A stretch of DNA of 64,000 bases. It comes from Acanthococcus lagerstroemiae (lineage: Eukaryota; Arthropoda; Insecta; Hemiptera; Eriococcidae). A program made the position numbers and the translations under genes. Positions 34,151-45,989 of the stretch are shown here, piece after piece; positions within the stretch are counted from its first letter, which is position 1; each line of letters opens with the position of its first letter. The DNA is taken from contig CM063107.1 of assembly GCA_031841125.1 (NCBI GenBank), forward strand, positions 10,774,467 to 10,838,466. Reading direction: 5' to 3'. Under the pieces are notes generated by a model. The model had not been told where the DNA came from, searched no databases, and saw only the letters and a list, made by a program, of their open reading frames with translations.

Positions 34151-36888
34151 TAGGTGTAATAGCAGAGGGTATCTGTGGTAACCGCAGAAAAAAAAATGGT
34201 CGGAATCGGTTCGACAGAGTGTTCATAAAATCAATTTTAGAACAAATTATACCAGAAAATGTTCACATTTTTTCAGTTTCTCGTGAAACTTGCCCTCACA
34301 AACTACTGTTTTTTTAATTTGCAATAGATTATGTCAAACCTGAGGTTTGTAGATGATGTAGCCCTTGTTGCCAACACAACAGAGGAATTGATAAAAATGA
34401 TAAACGAAATAAAAGAATTCGAAAATGAAACAGGATTGACAATGAATATAGAAAAAATGAAAATTTTGATCAACTCAGAAGGCTTGAAACAAATTGCAAC
34501 GAAGGACAATCTAAAAATAGAAGTAATGAAGAAGCAACATACCTTGGGCAATCAATATCGTTTGAAAATCGCACGGAGAAAGAAATAAACGCAAGAATTA
34601 CATATGTACAAAGGCATGGTCAAAGTACTGGTCTCTTAAAAATATTTTTAAAGGCTCCTTCACCTCCTCGCAAAAGAGTTGAATTTTCAATGTGTATGTA
34701 CTCCCAACTCTAATACATGGATGCCAAACATGGTCACTAAATCAAAAACTTGTGAATAAAATAAAAACCACGCAGAACGATCAATTTTGTGACTAAAAAG
34801 AAAAGAACACACAAAACAATCAAAAAGAAATTGAGAAATAATGAAGATGGAGTGAGAACAATAATGAGGCTAAAATGAGGATAGGCAGGACACATTTCAA
34901 GATTAAAAGACGAAAGATGAATGTATTCCACAAACTTTTGGCAACCTTTCGAACACGAAAGAAATCGGGGACACCAAAAAACAAGATGGGTGGATGGTAT
35001 AAATAGATTCCTCAATAGTCAAAATTTTCAAAGAATAGCCATCCGCAGACAAGAATGGGAGCGCCTACAGGAATCAATTGCTCTCTATGGGCCGGGAGGG
35101 ACGTGAGCCCTATAACCATAAATAACATTTTTATGTTACAACAACGCTTCCCAATAAGGGATATTGAATTTGAATTGTTACATTAAATTTGCCATGGTCA
35201 GGGTCACTAGCAATTTTCTTGTATCTGGATTAGAACTGCCCAAGATAGAGTTCAACATATCCCTGTTAAGAATTATTACTTTTTAACACAGATGCACAGA
35301 CCTTATGACGATAATAATAATCTTCTTCAGCTATTTTACCACGTCACACAGTTATATCATCTATGGTGCTTATTCACCTCCCTCCTTACATCTATTTACC
35401 CCATATTTGAAATTGAGGCCCAGGCAATGAGGGGGGAGGGGGTTACAGTATTTCGTAAAGTTTAATATAGGTATCCAATAATTGTTTGCAAAAGTCACTA
35501 AATTCGGTTTTGGTAACATTTTGGGCATATTCCTCGAACTGTGGCGCATATTGATGGAAGGAAGGTGCAAGATGACAGTTGTGGTAACCACACAGGAAAA
35601 AATTAAAGATCGTAGAAAATGGTTGAACATGATTTTTATAAAAATAAATTTCATTTAGTACAAAATTGTAATGGGAAAAGTTGGTATCTTTTCTATTTAC
35701 TGTAACACTCATAATATACTCGGGGGGGGGGGTTATTAATTAGTGATGAGGAATGTCATTTATGTAGATTAATGAATCTAGGCCAACAAATTGTTACTGA
35801 CATGGATAGAAGAACTAGCTGGGTTATGGTCTTATGGTGATGAATAATGAAAAAAGTTCCTCTCCCCCATATTCAGGATCCAAATTAACGTGAAAATTTC
35901 ATGTATTATTGGCTGACTGGTTTGGTTTTATTCTTCGTTAACTTGTGTTGCAAAGAATTTTGAGAACCAAAATTTTTAATATATTTCTAATTTCAATCTT
36001 TTTTTTAAGAAGTAAGTTTCTATATTGATATAATGCCTGGGAGATATTCTATTTCAGATAGCACCAATATAGTGTATTACTATGGTTTATGTGGAGGAAA
36101 TTGGTTACCACAACTGTCTTCTTGCACACCTCCTTCCCATCGATATGCGCCACAGTTCGGGGAACATTGCCAAAGTGTTACCAAAATCGAATCTAGCGAC
36201 TTTTACAACCAATTATTGGATACCCATATTAAACTTTACAAAATATTGGAACCTCCCCCCCCTCAATTTCAAATATGAGGTACATAAATGAAAGGAATGA
36301 GGTGAAATAAGCCCCATGAACAATATATTTCTGTGAAGTGATAAAGTAGCTGAAGAAGATTATTATTATCTTCACAAGGTCTGTGCCGCTGTACATCTGT
36401 GTTAAGAAGTAATAATTCTTAACGGGGATATGTTGACCTCCATTTTGGGCAGTTCTAATCCAGATACAAGAAAAATACTAATGACCTTTATCATGGAAAA
36501 TTTAATGTATAATCTATTGCAAATAAATAAAACAGTAGTTTGAGAGGGCCAGTTTCACGAGAAATTGAAAAAAATGTGAAAATTTTCTGATTAAATTTGT
36601 ACTAAAATTGATTTTACGAACACCCTGTTGAACCTATTTCAACCATTTTTCCCCGTGGTGACCGCAAACGCACTCTACGACGTATTAACTACTGGTATCG
36701 TTTTTCGGTTTACCTCCAGTCGTGAGAAGAAATAAATTTCGAAGATAGAAAACTTTTCAAAATTTGACGATAACTCAGCCCCTTCAAACATAAGAGTATG
36801 CAAACATGTCTACATATTGTCGGGGTAGCTTGCCTACTTATCAGGTGGAAGGAGGTCATTGCAAATGAGATACTTTGTATATATGTTA
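34151..36888 (-). mobile_element. Fold-back-like element E, left-arm copy, outer end missing
   Basis: This is the mirror of 41981-44900 but lacks the outermost 190 bp or so. Its own two halves are inverted repeats of each other: 35178-35720 pairs with 36060-36525, sharing aaagtcacta, gtggcgcatat and gtggtaaccac words, and 34151-34332 pairs with 36530-36715. A core of about 340 bp separates the halves. The frames over the halves (for example 35443-35712 -, 36033-36278 +) look alike only because the DNA is an inverted repeat. Confidence 0.82.
34333..35177 (+). pseudogene. RTE-type reverse transcriptase fragment, left-arm copy
   Basis: The insert lies in element E between gcaatagattat and ttacattaaattt, which are contiguous in the E half without the insert (42345). 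The frame from about 34331 opens with NLRFVDDVALVAN, the palm motif C of reverse transcriptase with FVDD in place of the usual FADD, then TGLTMNIEK. The frame is broken after about 85 codons. The C-terminal RGHQKTRWVDGINRF block reappears at 34964-35106, followed by a short 3' UTR ending ttgaatttgaattg. It is 5'-truncated and has several frameshifts, so it is not functional. The identical insertion exists in the other arm. Confidence 0.9.
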
Positions 36889-37093
36889 CAGTATACTATG
36901 TAAATTCGGGATCGAACGTGAATTCCCGGGCAAGTATGTTGTAACCCAGCGTCATTGGGCCGTGGTGTTAATGACCGGGATATGACGTAATTTACATAGC
37001 TACTTGGGCCATGTTGGTACACGTTCAAATTATCATCACTTCCCGAGCTGATCGACGTTGCCCAGTACAGTTCGGGAAATGACGTGCGCCTTA

Positions 37094-37165
37094 TTGCATT
37101 ATAGTGTATTGTCTGAGCCCGATGCTTATCAGGACTCGGGTTGAGAGCAAATTAAAAAAAGAGAG
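37094..37165 (+). mobile_element. 3' tail of the first SINE family, left arm
   Basis: The words caggactcgggttgagagca and aaattaaaaaaagaga match the 3' end of 6547-6760. Only the last 40-60 bp are present; the tRNA-like head is missing. Confidence 0.65.
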
Positions 37166-38168
37166 CCCCTCCAATCTGGCTCCGGCTTCGAAGCAAATTT
37201 GAACTAGCCCCCCGGGTTTAGCTCAAATTCTCGGAATTAACTTAAGTCTCAACTCTGGCAAATAATATTTCTTGGCCTCCGGCTCTAGCCGGCGAAAATT
37301 TTTTTTGATCGCTCTGGATCCAAAAATGTTATCTTTGCTCCGGGTCTAATTAATTTTATAGGAAGAGGAAGGGTGGAAAAGTGTGATGGATATCGATGAG
37401 GGAGGGATAGAAACAGAGGATATTCAAGGGCTAGAGCCGAACCCTGAACTGGCTTTGTCTTAAGTAAAATTCTTAAATTAGCTCGGTTTAGCAGAAGAAA
37501 CTTCTTGTGGACTTCTGTTTCACCAGAAATACGATTTTTACTCCAGCTCTAGTTATTTTTACGGGGACGGTGCTTCCTGCTAAAAAATGACTACAAGATC
37601 GAAATGTTGAAGAGAAATTTGATAAATATAATTTACCTAATTTCAATGCCCCTTCGGGTCACGGAGCCGGCCAACTGTTCTGCATGGGGCATAATAAGTT
37701 GCTCCACTTTCGCTTACAGGGTAGTCCATTCATGTTGATATGCTCATATCTATCTGTCTACCAATCCATCTGTGTCTAGCAGTCTAGCAGTCTTGTATAT
37801 CTGCTAGTTTTTTTATATCCTCTTCAAGACTACTCATATAAAGATGGCCCAAAATGCCAAGATTTCCCAACATGTACTGGGAAATCTTGAGAAAGCCCGG
37901 CCCAATTCTAATATTATCTGAAATTTACAAGAATTCCCAAGTAAATTGTAGACAAAATGGGTGTTCACGATATTTCCCGGTCTTTAACATGCATGCCCGT
38001 TGGTTTTCATAGTTAACGTTATTTCCAGGCCATTAACGTCATTATCAGATTTACATCATGTACCGTAACATATACATGTATTAGGTATAGGTTTTTTGAC
38101 CAAGGTGAGATCCAGGTAAAAAGTGGACAGCCCGAGATCCGCTTTAAAATACTTGTATTTCAGAGTAC

Positions 38169-40691
38169 TCGTCAACTCAGAATTTCGGTCCGTTGGCTAA
38201 ATGTTCAGATAGAGACCTTTTTCATTTTTTTTGTTTAATTTTTTCCAGCTCGTCAGTTAAATTTTGGGCAAAACGTAATTGAACCTGAAGGAACTAACTC
38301 AGGCCGTTATAAATATAAATTGATATGTAGGTGTCTTTTGCTCCTTTAGCAGGCATATCATACTCAGCACATCTTCGTGGAATAAGGCGTCGATAATTTA
38401 TATTACAGACGAAAAGAAATATCTCATGGTGGATTGTCACGTGGCATGCTTAAAGGTCCTTCCAAACGGAATTCACAAATTTCAAGTAAAATTTTCCATG
38501 ATTTGGGGTTGATCGTTATCGTCGCGTAACGCAGTTCAGAAAGAATTTCATTAAAATATGAAGGTGTTCCACATTCCAATTTCAATTAAAAGAATTCCAT
38601 AACCGCATATTTTCCTAATAGCGAAAAGAAGGCGGACATCAGTTTTGGCAAATAATGCTATCTACTATTTAGACGCTGTTCGCGAAGCGTTATTTACAGT
38701 AATTTAAAGTTCAGTCCCACTGAAATTTGAAACTATGGAGAGCCGAGCACAAAATTCAATCCACGCACGGTAGCACTCGTATCTTCATCAACTTTTCAAA
38801 AATTAAAGATAATATTATGAAAATTTTCATTCGCTTAGAATAACGACACTATAATGGTTAAATTTGATTATAACACGAGACCAATTTTACTAATTCCTGG
38901 GGGTTTACTTTTTTCGCCCTACCGTTAACAATCCGTTGATTAAAAATAAACGCTTTCGTCTGCTCTGAAAAGTTAAAATAATAATATTTAATTGGATTTT
39001 CGCATGTTTAGGTTCAATCTTCGTTGATGTACAGTTGGTTCTTAACAAGTAAATAATACATGTAATGATAATTATTTTGTGTACAATGGCTGTAAATATG
39101 AGAACGAAAGGTTCATCATCTAAGCTTTGGAAAAATACCTATAATGGGTGCACAACGTCCTGAGTGACACGTGCCAAAATATTACTACTACCGTGTATGA
39201 AAAATAATCTTCGTATAGTAAAAGCCCTCGCTATCCTGAGTCGAGGTCATGTGATATTCTCTTGACAAACATTGCAGTGTTGCCAGATCGCTCGTCCGAA
39301 TATCCTGGAGTTTGCCTCCGGAATTTTTCAATGCCTGGAATATATGCGGAAAAAATTTTATTTATTTTCCTCAAATCAAGTCTGCATCAATTAGCTGATC
39401 TACATAGTGAAAACCTTCTCTGTTCAGGAGTGAGCTAGGCTGAGTTAGAAACCAGTTTTTGAGTAAATTTTGTGGTTTCGGGTGTTCATCATCATCATCA
39501 TCATCTAGGTCCTAGCTAACGACTGTGCGGTGTACCGGGGCAATTGTGGCATGCGTACATCGCCATACGCCCCTCAATCATCGATACCTACAGATTTTTT
39601 TTTTAAAGATATGTAATTGTCCTCTTCGCTTCCATTATTTGAATATTCTGAGCTGTCGGATAAAATAATATGCATTAAAGCTGTTCCACAGATCTGGTTC
39701 GGAGAGGTCTCTATTTGGGTTAAATTTTGTCTCCTATTATAATTTAAGTCAGACTTGGGGACGTGGGGAGGTTCCTAGAAACCCTTTGCTGCTTTCATCA
39801 TTTCATCATTCAGAGTTGGAGTGGTTCTTTTTAGGGTTGCTTAGTAGCACTTCTATGTTTTAATAAATTTTTTCAACAAGCTCTTTATCGTCCGAATTGG
39901 AATTGATCATACGAGACATGAACGAGGTTAATTTTTGAAATGCTGAGATTGACTTTTTTTCTCCCTCGTTTTTAACTTCTGTAAAAGTACCTCCCGTTCC
40001 TGTTTGATTTTTTCTAAGGTTGCCTCAAATTTTTCTCCTAAGTCTAACTGATCCCTTATTTCAGGGTTCTCCGAATTTCTTAAGTTTGTACTAGGATTTA
40101 AATTTTCGGTAAAATTTTCTGCAATGGCATTTAATTTTGGCAGAATCAGAAGCGGAGGTTTTTTCACCGTTTTTCAACATTTCGATTTACATTATGTTGC
40201 ACTTTATAAATTAATAATTGTAGGTCTTAAATTAATAAGAATCTGATTAGGGCTCAGATTAAGCCAAAATTTCAGTCACGTGTTAACTAGATTTTGTACG
40301 AAATAAATACACCTGCGTCTAACCGCGAATGATAAATTAAGAAGAACTTGATTTTTGAAAAAGATCGCTGACCGGAATTCAGGCGAACAAAAACGCTCTC
40401 ATCTTCATACTCAGAATTTAGCCAGACAGGACGATTTATACAAAACCGTACATTCGAGCATGACTATTCACCCCCCCCCCCGCCCCTTGCATTATTGGCA
40501 ACGCAGCAGGATCTCAGCTTGGTTAGGAAATTTCTACCATATATGTCTGTGGTCTTACCTTACCAATTTTTTACACTGGATCTCATGTTCTGCTGAATTT
40601 ATCATCAAATTTTTCTCCCAATCTTCATACCCCTCTGTAGGTGTAACAATCAAACTTATATTATTTCTAAGTATTTCGACATAAAATATAG
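38169..40691. other. Spacer of palindrome C
   Basis: 2,523 bp not shared with the arms. It contains a (TCA)n microsatellite at 39486-39505, a poly(C) run near 40471-40482, and one small Lys/Glu-rich open frame on the - strand (39928-40167). No transposase, RNA gene or inverted end was found. Confidence 0.6.
39928..40167 (-). CDS. Small hypothetical protein, 79 aa, likely coiled coil
   Basis: The predicted product begins MKKPPLLILPKLNAIAENF and has a C-terminal half, from about residue 44, that is almost entirely charged with a heptad-like Leu/Ile spacing (residues such as LGEKFEATLEKIKQE), suggesting a short coiled coil. There is no recognised domain, signal peptide or membrane segment. It stands alone in the spacer of palindrome C. 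It could be a fragment of a retroelement gag-like protein, an exon of a host gene, or chance. I do not assign a function. Confidence 0.2.
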   Translation of the reverse strand: MKKPPLLILPKLNAIAENFTENLNPSTNLRNSENPEIRDQLDLGEKFEATLEKIKQEREVLLQKLKTREKKSQSQHFKN

Positions 40692-41696
40692 GTACTCTGA
40701 AATACAAGTATTTTAAAGCGGATCTCGGGCTGTCCACTTTTTACCTGGATCTCACCTTGGTCAAAAAACCTATACCTAATACATGTATATGTTACGGTAC
40801 ATGATGTAAATCTGATAATGACGTTAATGGCTGAGAAATAACGTTAACTATGAAAACCAACGGGCATGCATGTTAAAGACCGGGAAATATCGTGAACACT
40901 CATTTTGTCTACAATTTACCTGGGAATTCTTGTAAATTTCAGATAATATTAGAATTGGGCCGGGCTTTCTCAAGATTTCCCAGTACATGTTGGGAAATCT
41001 TGGCATTTTGGGCCATCTTTATATGAGTAGTCTTGAAGAGGATATGAAAAAACTAGCAGATATACAAGACTGCTAGACTGCTAGACACAGATGGATTGGT
41101 AGACAGATAGATATGAGCATATCAATATGAATGGACTACCCTGTAAGCGAAAGTGGAGCAACTTATTATGCCCCATGCAGAACAGTTGGCCGGCTCCGTG
41201 ACCCGAAGGGGCATTGAAATTAGGTAAATTATATTTATCAAATTTCTCTTCAACATTTCGATCTTGTAGTCATTTTTTGGCAGGAAGCACCGTCCCCGTA
41301 AAAATAACTAGAGCTGGAGTAAAAATCGTATTTCTGGTGAAACAGAAGTCCTCAAGAAGTTTCTTCTGCTAAACCGAGCTAATTTAAGAATTTTACTTGA
41401 GACGAAGCCAATTCACGGTTCGGCTCTAGCCCTTGAATATCCTCTGTTTTTATCCCTCCCTCATCGATATCCATCACACTTTTCCACCCTTCCTCTTCCT
41501 ATAAAATTAATTAGACCCGGAGCAAAGATAACATTTTTGGAGCCAGAGCGATCAAAAAAATTTTCGCCGGCTAGAGCCGGAGGCCAAGAAATATTATTTG
41601 CCAGAGTCAAGACTTAAGTTAATTCCGAGAATTTGAGCTGAAGCCGGGGGGCTAGTTCAAATTTGCTTCGAAGCCGGAGCCAGATTGGAGGGGCTC

Positions 41697-41738
41697 TCTT
41701 TTTCTAATTTGCTCTCAACCCGAGTCCTGATAAGCATC
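41697..41738 (-). mobile_element. 3' tail of the first SINE family, right arm
   Basis: Mirror of 37120-37165: tttttctaatttgctctcaa followed by cccgagtcctga. Head missing. Confidence 0.65.
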
Positions 41739-41980
41739 GGGCTCAGACAATACATTATAATGCAATAAGGCGCACGTCATTTCCCGAACTGTACTGGGCA
41801 ACGTCGATCAGCTCGGGAAGTGATGATAATTTGAACGTGTACCAACATGGCCCAAGTAGCTATGTAAATTACGTCATATCCCGGTCATTACCACCACGGC
41901 CCAATGACGCTGGGTTACAACATACTTGCCCGGGAATTCACGTTCGATCCCGAATTTACATAGTATACCGTAACATATAT

Positions 41981-44900
41981 ACAAAGTATCTCCTTTGCAA
42001 TGACCCCCTTCCACCTGATAAGTAGGCAACCTACCCCGACAAAATGTTGATATGTTTGCATACTCTTCTGTTTGAAGGGGCTGAGTTATCGTCAAATTTT
42101 GAAAAGTTTTCTATCTTCGAAATTTATTTCTTCTCACGACTGGAGGTAAACGGAAAAACGATACCAGTGGTTAATACGTCGTAGAGTGCGTTTGGGGTCA
42201 CCATGGGGAAAAATGGTTGAAATCGGTTCAACAGGGTGTTCATAAAATCAATTTTAGTACAAATTTTATCAGAAAATTTTCACATTTTTTTCAATTTCTC
42301 GTGAAACTGGCCCTCTCAAACTACTGTTTTTTATTTGCAATAGATTATACATTAAATTTCCCAGAATAAAGGTCATTAGTATTTATCTTGTATCTGAATT
42401 AGAACTGCCCAAAATGGAGGTCAACATATCCCCGTTAAGAATTATTACTTCTTAACACAGATGTACAGCGGCACAGACCTTGTGAAGATAATAATAATCT
42501 TCTTCAGCTACTTTATCACTTCACAGAATTATATTGTTCATGGGGCTTATTTCACCTCCTTCCTTTCATTTATTTACCCCATATTTGAAATTGAGGGGGG
42601 GGGGGAGATTCCAATATTTTGTGAAGTTTAATATAGGTATCCAATAATTGGTTGTAAAAGTCACTAGATTCGATTTTGGTAACACTTTTGCAATGTTCCC
42701 CGAACTGTGGCGCATATCGATGGGAAGTAGGTGTGCAAGAAGACAGTTGTGGTAACCAATTTCCTCCACATAAACCATAGTAATACACTATATTGGTGCT
42801 ATCTGAGTTAGAATATCTCCCAGGCATTATATCAATATACAAACTTACTTTTTAAAAAAAATATTGAAATTAGAAATATTTTAAAAATTTTGGTTCTCAA
42901 AATTCTTTGCAACACAAGATAACGAAGAATAAAACCAAACCAGTCAGCCAATAATACATGAAATTTTCACGTTAATTTGGAACCTGAATATGGGGGAGGG
43001 GAACTTTTTTCATTATTCATAACCATAAGACCATAACCCAGCTAGTTCTTCTGTCATGTCAGCAACAATTTGTTGGCCTAGATTCATTAATCTACATAAA
43101 TGACATTCCTCATCACTAATTAATAACCCCCCCCCCCCCAGAGTATATTATGAGTGTTACAGTAAATAGAAAAGATACCAACTTTTCCCATTACAATTTT
43201 GTACTAAATGAAATTTATTTTTATAAAAATCATGTTCAACCATTTTCCACGATCTTTAATTTTTTCCTGTGTGGTTACCACAACTGTCATCTTGCACCTT
43301 CCTTCCATCAGTATGCGCCACAGTTTGAGGAATATGCCCAAAATATTACCAAAACCGAATTTAGTGACTTTTGCAAACAATTATTGGATACCTATATTAA
43401 ACTTTACGAAATACTGTAACCCCCTCCTCCCTCATTGCATGGGCCTCAATTTCAAATATGGGGTAAATAGATGTAAGGAGGGAGGTGAATAAGCACCATA
43501 GATGATATAACTGTGTGACGTGGTAAAATAGCTAAAGAAGATTATTATTATCGTCATAAGGTCTGTGCATCTGTGTTAAAAAGTGATAATTCTTAACGGG
43601 GATATGTTGAACTCCATTTTGGCAGTTCGAATCCAGATACAAGAAAATTGCTAATGACCCTGTCCATGGCAAATTTAATGTATCAATTCAAATTCAATAT
43701 CCTTTATTGGGAAGCGTTGTTGTAACATAAAAATGTTATTTATGGTTATAGGGCTCACGCTCCTCCCGGCCCATAGAGAGCAATTGATTCCTGTAGGCGC
43801 TCCCATTCTTGTCTGCGGATGGCTATTCTTTGAAAATTTTGACTATTGAGGAATCTATTTATACCATCTACCCATCTTGTTTTTTGGTGTCCCCGATTTC
43901 TTTCGTGTTCGAAAGGTTGCCAAAAGTTTGTGGAATACATTCATCTTTCGTCTTTTAATCTTGAAATGTGTCCTGCCTATCCTCATTTTAGCCTCATTAT
44001 TGTTCTCACTCCATCTTCATTATTTCTCAATTTCTTTTTGATGGTTTTGTGTGTTCTTTTCTTTTTAGTCACAAAATTGATCGTTCTGCGTGGTTTTTAT
44101 TTTATTCACAAGTTTTTGATTTAGTGACCATGTTTGGCATCCATGTATTAGAGTTGGGAGTACATACACATTGAAAATTCAACTCTTTTGCGAGGAGGTG
44201 AAGGAGCCTTTAAAAATATTTTTAAGAGACCAGTACTTTGACCATGCCTTTGTACATATGTAATTCTTGCGTTTATTTCTTTCTCCGTGCGATTTTCAAA
44301 CGATACTGCTTGCCCAAGGTATGTTGCTTCTTCATTACTTCTATTTTTAGATTGTCCTTCGTTACAATTTGTTTCAAGCCTTCTGAGTTGATCAAAATTT
44401 TCGTTTTTTCTATATTCATTGTCAATCCTGTTTCATTTTCGAATTCTTTTATTTCGTTTATCATTTTTATCAATTCTTCTGTTGTGTTGGCAACAAGGGC
44501 TACATCATCTACAAACCTCAGGTTTGACATAATCCATTGCAAATTAAAAAAACAGTAGTTTGAGAGGGCAAGTTTCACGAGAAACTGAAAAAATGTGAAC
44601 ATTTTCTGGTATAATTTGTTCTAAAATTGATTTTATGAACACTCTGTCGAACCAATTCCGACCATTTTTTTTCTGTGATTACCACAGATGTCCTCTACTA
44701 TTACACCTACTGGAACCATTTTTTTGTCTATCTCTAGACGTGAGAAGAAGAAAAAATTTCAAATATAGTAAACTTTTCAAAATTTGACGATACCTCAGCA
44801 CCTTCAAAAGTAAGAGTATGCAAACATATCTACACATTGTCGGGGTAGGTTGCCTACTTAGCAGGTGGATGGGAGGGTTATTGCAAACGAGACACCCTGT
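41981..44900 (+). mobile_element. Complete fold-back-like element E with long TIRs
   Basis: Reading inward from the left: tctcctttgcaatgaccccc, then taagtaggcaacctaccccg, then gatatgtttgcatactctt. Reading inward from the right end on the other strand: acagggtgtctcgtttgcaa, then taagtaggcaacctaccccg, then the same word. Leaving out the 845-bp RTE insert, the element is about 2.07 kb with TIRs approaching 0.9 kb and a core near 42800-43140. No transposase frame was recognised, so it would be mobilised in trans or is a fold-back type. Partial relatives are at 14393, 22559 and 53341. Confidence 0.8.
43684..44528 (-). pseudogene. RTE-type reverse transcriptase fragment, right-arm copy
   Basis: Mirror image of 34333-35177 with the same 5' truncation, same frame breaks and same insertion point. 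The - strand frame ending at 44273 contains NLRFVDDVALVAN and a TGLTMNIEK block; the last block RGHQKTRWVDGINRF lies at 43755-43940. There are a few point differences from the left copy (for example MKIL versus TKIL after NIEK). Because truncation and frame breaks are shared, it was copied by the palindrome duplication, not by a second insertion. Confidence 0.9.
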
Positions 44901-44906
44901 ATATAA

Positions 44907-45985
44907 GCATGCTCCTATGTACTTGATTTTGACAGATTTTCAAAACATAATTTGCCCTTCCTACTATATTATTTGCCCCCTCATGAATCATAGTCTGGCT
45001 AAGGGGTTATCGTGAACAAATGATCTATTGTTGAAAATCCACTTCCGGAGTGGATTTCTACTATACATAGTCAAAATTTCAGTTAGCTGCGAAACTGCTG
45101 TCGCTATCAGCTGAAAAACTACTGTCACTGTAGTCCGACCATAAAAGCTAGAAAACTTTAAGCCTGACTTCGTTTACCTAAAAAGCGGAGCTTAGATTCA
45201 AGATTTGAGTCGATATTCGTGCGTCTTAAGCTTTCGAACATTCGAACAGCCTTTGCGAACGCTAAAGGAGAGAGTCTTTTGATCAGTCTAAATAGGGGTT
45301 TTAATCAAAGAAGAGCACTAACAGAAATGGAAGATTCAGAATAAGGGATATTCAAATGAGACAAGACACGCGAAATATCGCCGTGACGTAATTAAGGCCG
45401 AGTTTCCGAGAACTGTCAAGAAGTTCACGCCAGATATCTTCAGACTGCCTCTTTGCTTCTAGCTTTCTCATTCTGCTGGTGCAGAAAAGCTAGCTCCAAC
45501 TAAACAAAGGCCAAGACGAATTGGTTATTGCATAGATAAACATGTTTCAAGTTTGAAAGCAGCGTACACGTAGCATGCCCCATGTTTTCGAATTTTTCGC
45601 CGCTTTTACTTGAGTAAACAAACACCAATATTTTTCTTTTCTTTTTATCTCTTTTTTGTTTATTCCTTTTTTTCTCTGCGTAACCGTCAATTTTTTTTGT
45701 ATTCTTTTTCATTCTCAGCGGAAAGCAAAACACGGTCCTTTTTGTTGTCATGACCTGGCACGTTTCCTTGTACACCATTTAGGTTACCTGTCAACTAACT
45801 CGCAGAAGTAATTCCAAATATTAAAAGTTTCATCGAGAATTACATTTAATGCGCCCGTGATCACAATTAAATTAAACGGGGGTGTTTGTGTTGTATCCTT
45901 CCTTTTGTTAAAAGCACAAAATACTCGTAAACAGACAAACTTTTCTGGTGAACGAAATATACAGGGTGTGTCGTAAAATGCTACC
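44907..45985. other. No gene recognised
   Basis: AT-rich. A word tatacagggtgtgtcgtaaa at about 45960 resembles the outer end of element E but no other E sequence follows. The open frames 45500-45778 and 45784-45987 on the - strand show no known domain. Confidence 0.4.
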
Positions 45986-45989
45986 AATT

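Larger units (their letters stand above)
34151..38168 (+). repeat. Palindrome C, left arm
   Basis: It pairs as reverse complement with 40692-44710 over about 4,018 bp. The inner limit is the word cagagtac at 38161-38168; the outer limit is taggtgtaatag at 34151. Sampled 60-bp blocks differ by 0-1 base, giving roughly 97-99 percent identity. From outside in it holds the truncated fold-back element E with an RTE insert, a MITE-like segment, the tail of a SINE, and unique sequence. Outward of 34151 the similarity stops inside the terminal region of E, whereas the right arm continues 190 bp to the end of E. Confidence 0.93.
40692..44710 (-). repeat. Palindrome C, right arm
   Basis: Reverse complement of 34151-38168. 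For example 41041-41120 is an exact mirror of 37741-37800 and its surroundings. The arms are placed symmetrically around 39430. It holds the same SINE tail (41697-41738), element E and RTE insert as the left arm. Confidence 0.93.

Noticed and set aside
35370..36291. Similar small proteins on opposite strands in each palindrome C arm (His/Gln/Pro-rich)
   Set aside because: The similarity comes from the inverted halves of element E; the frames shift and end differently between copies, with no sign of selection on protein.
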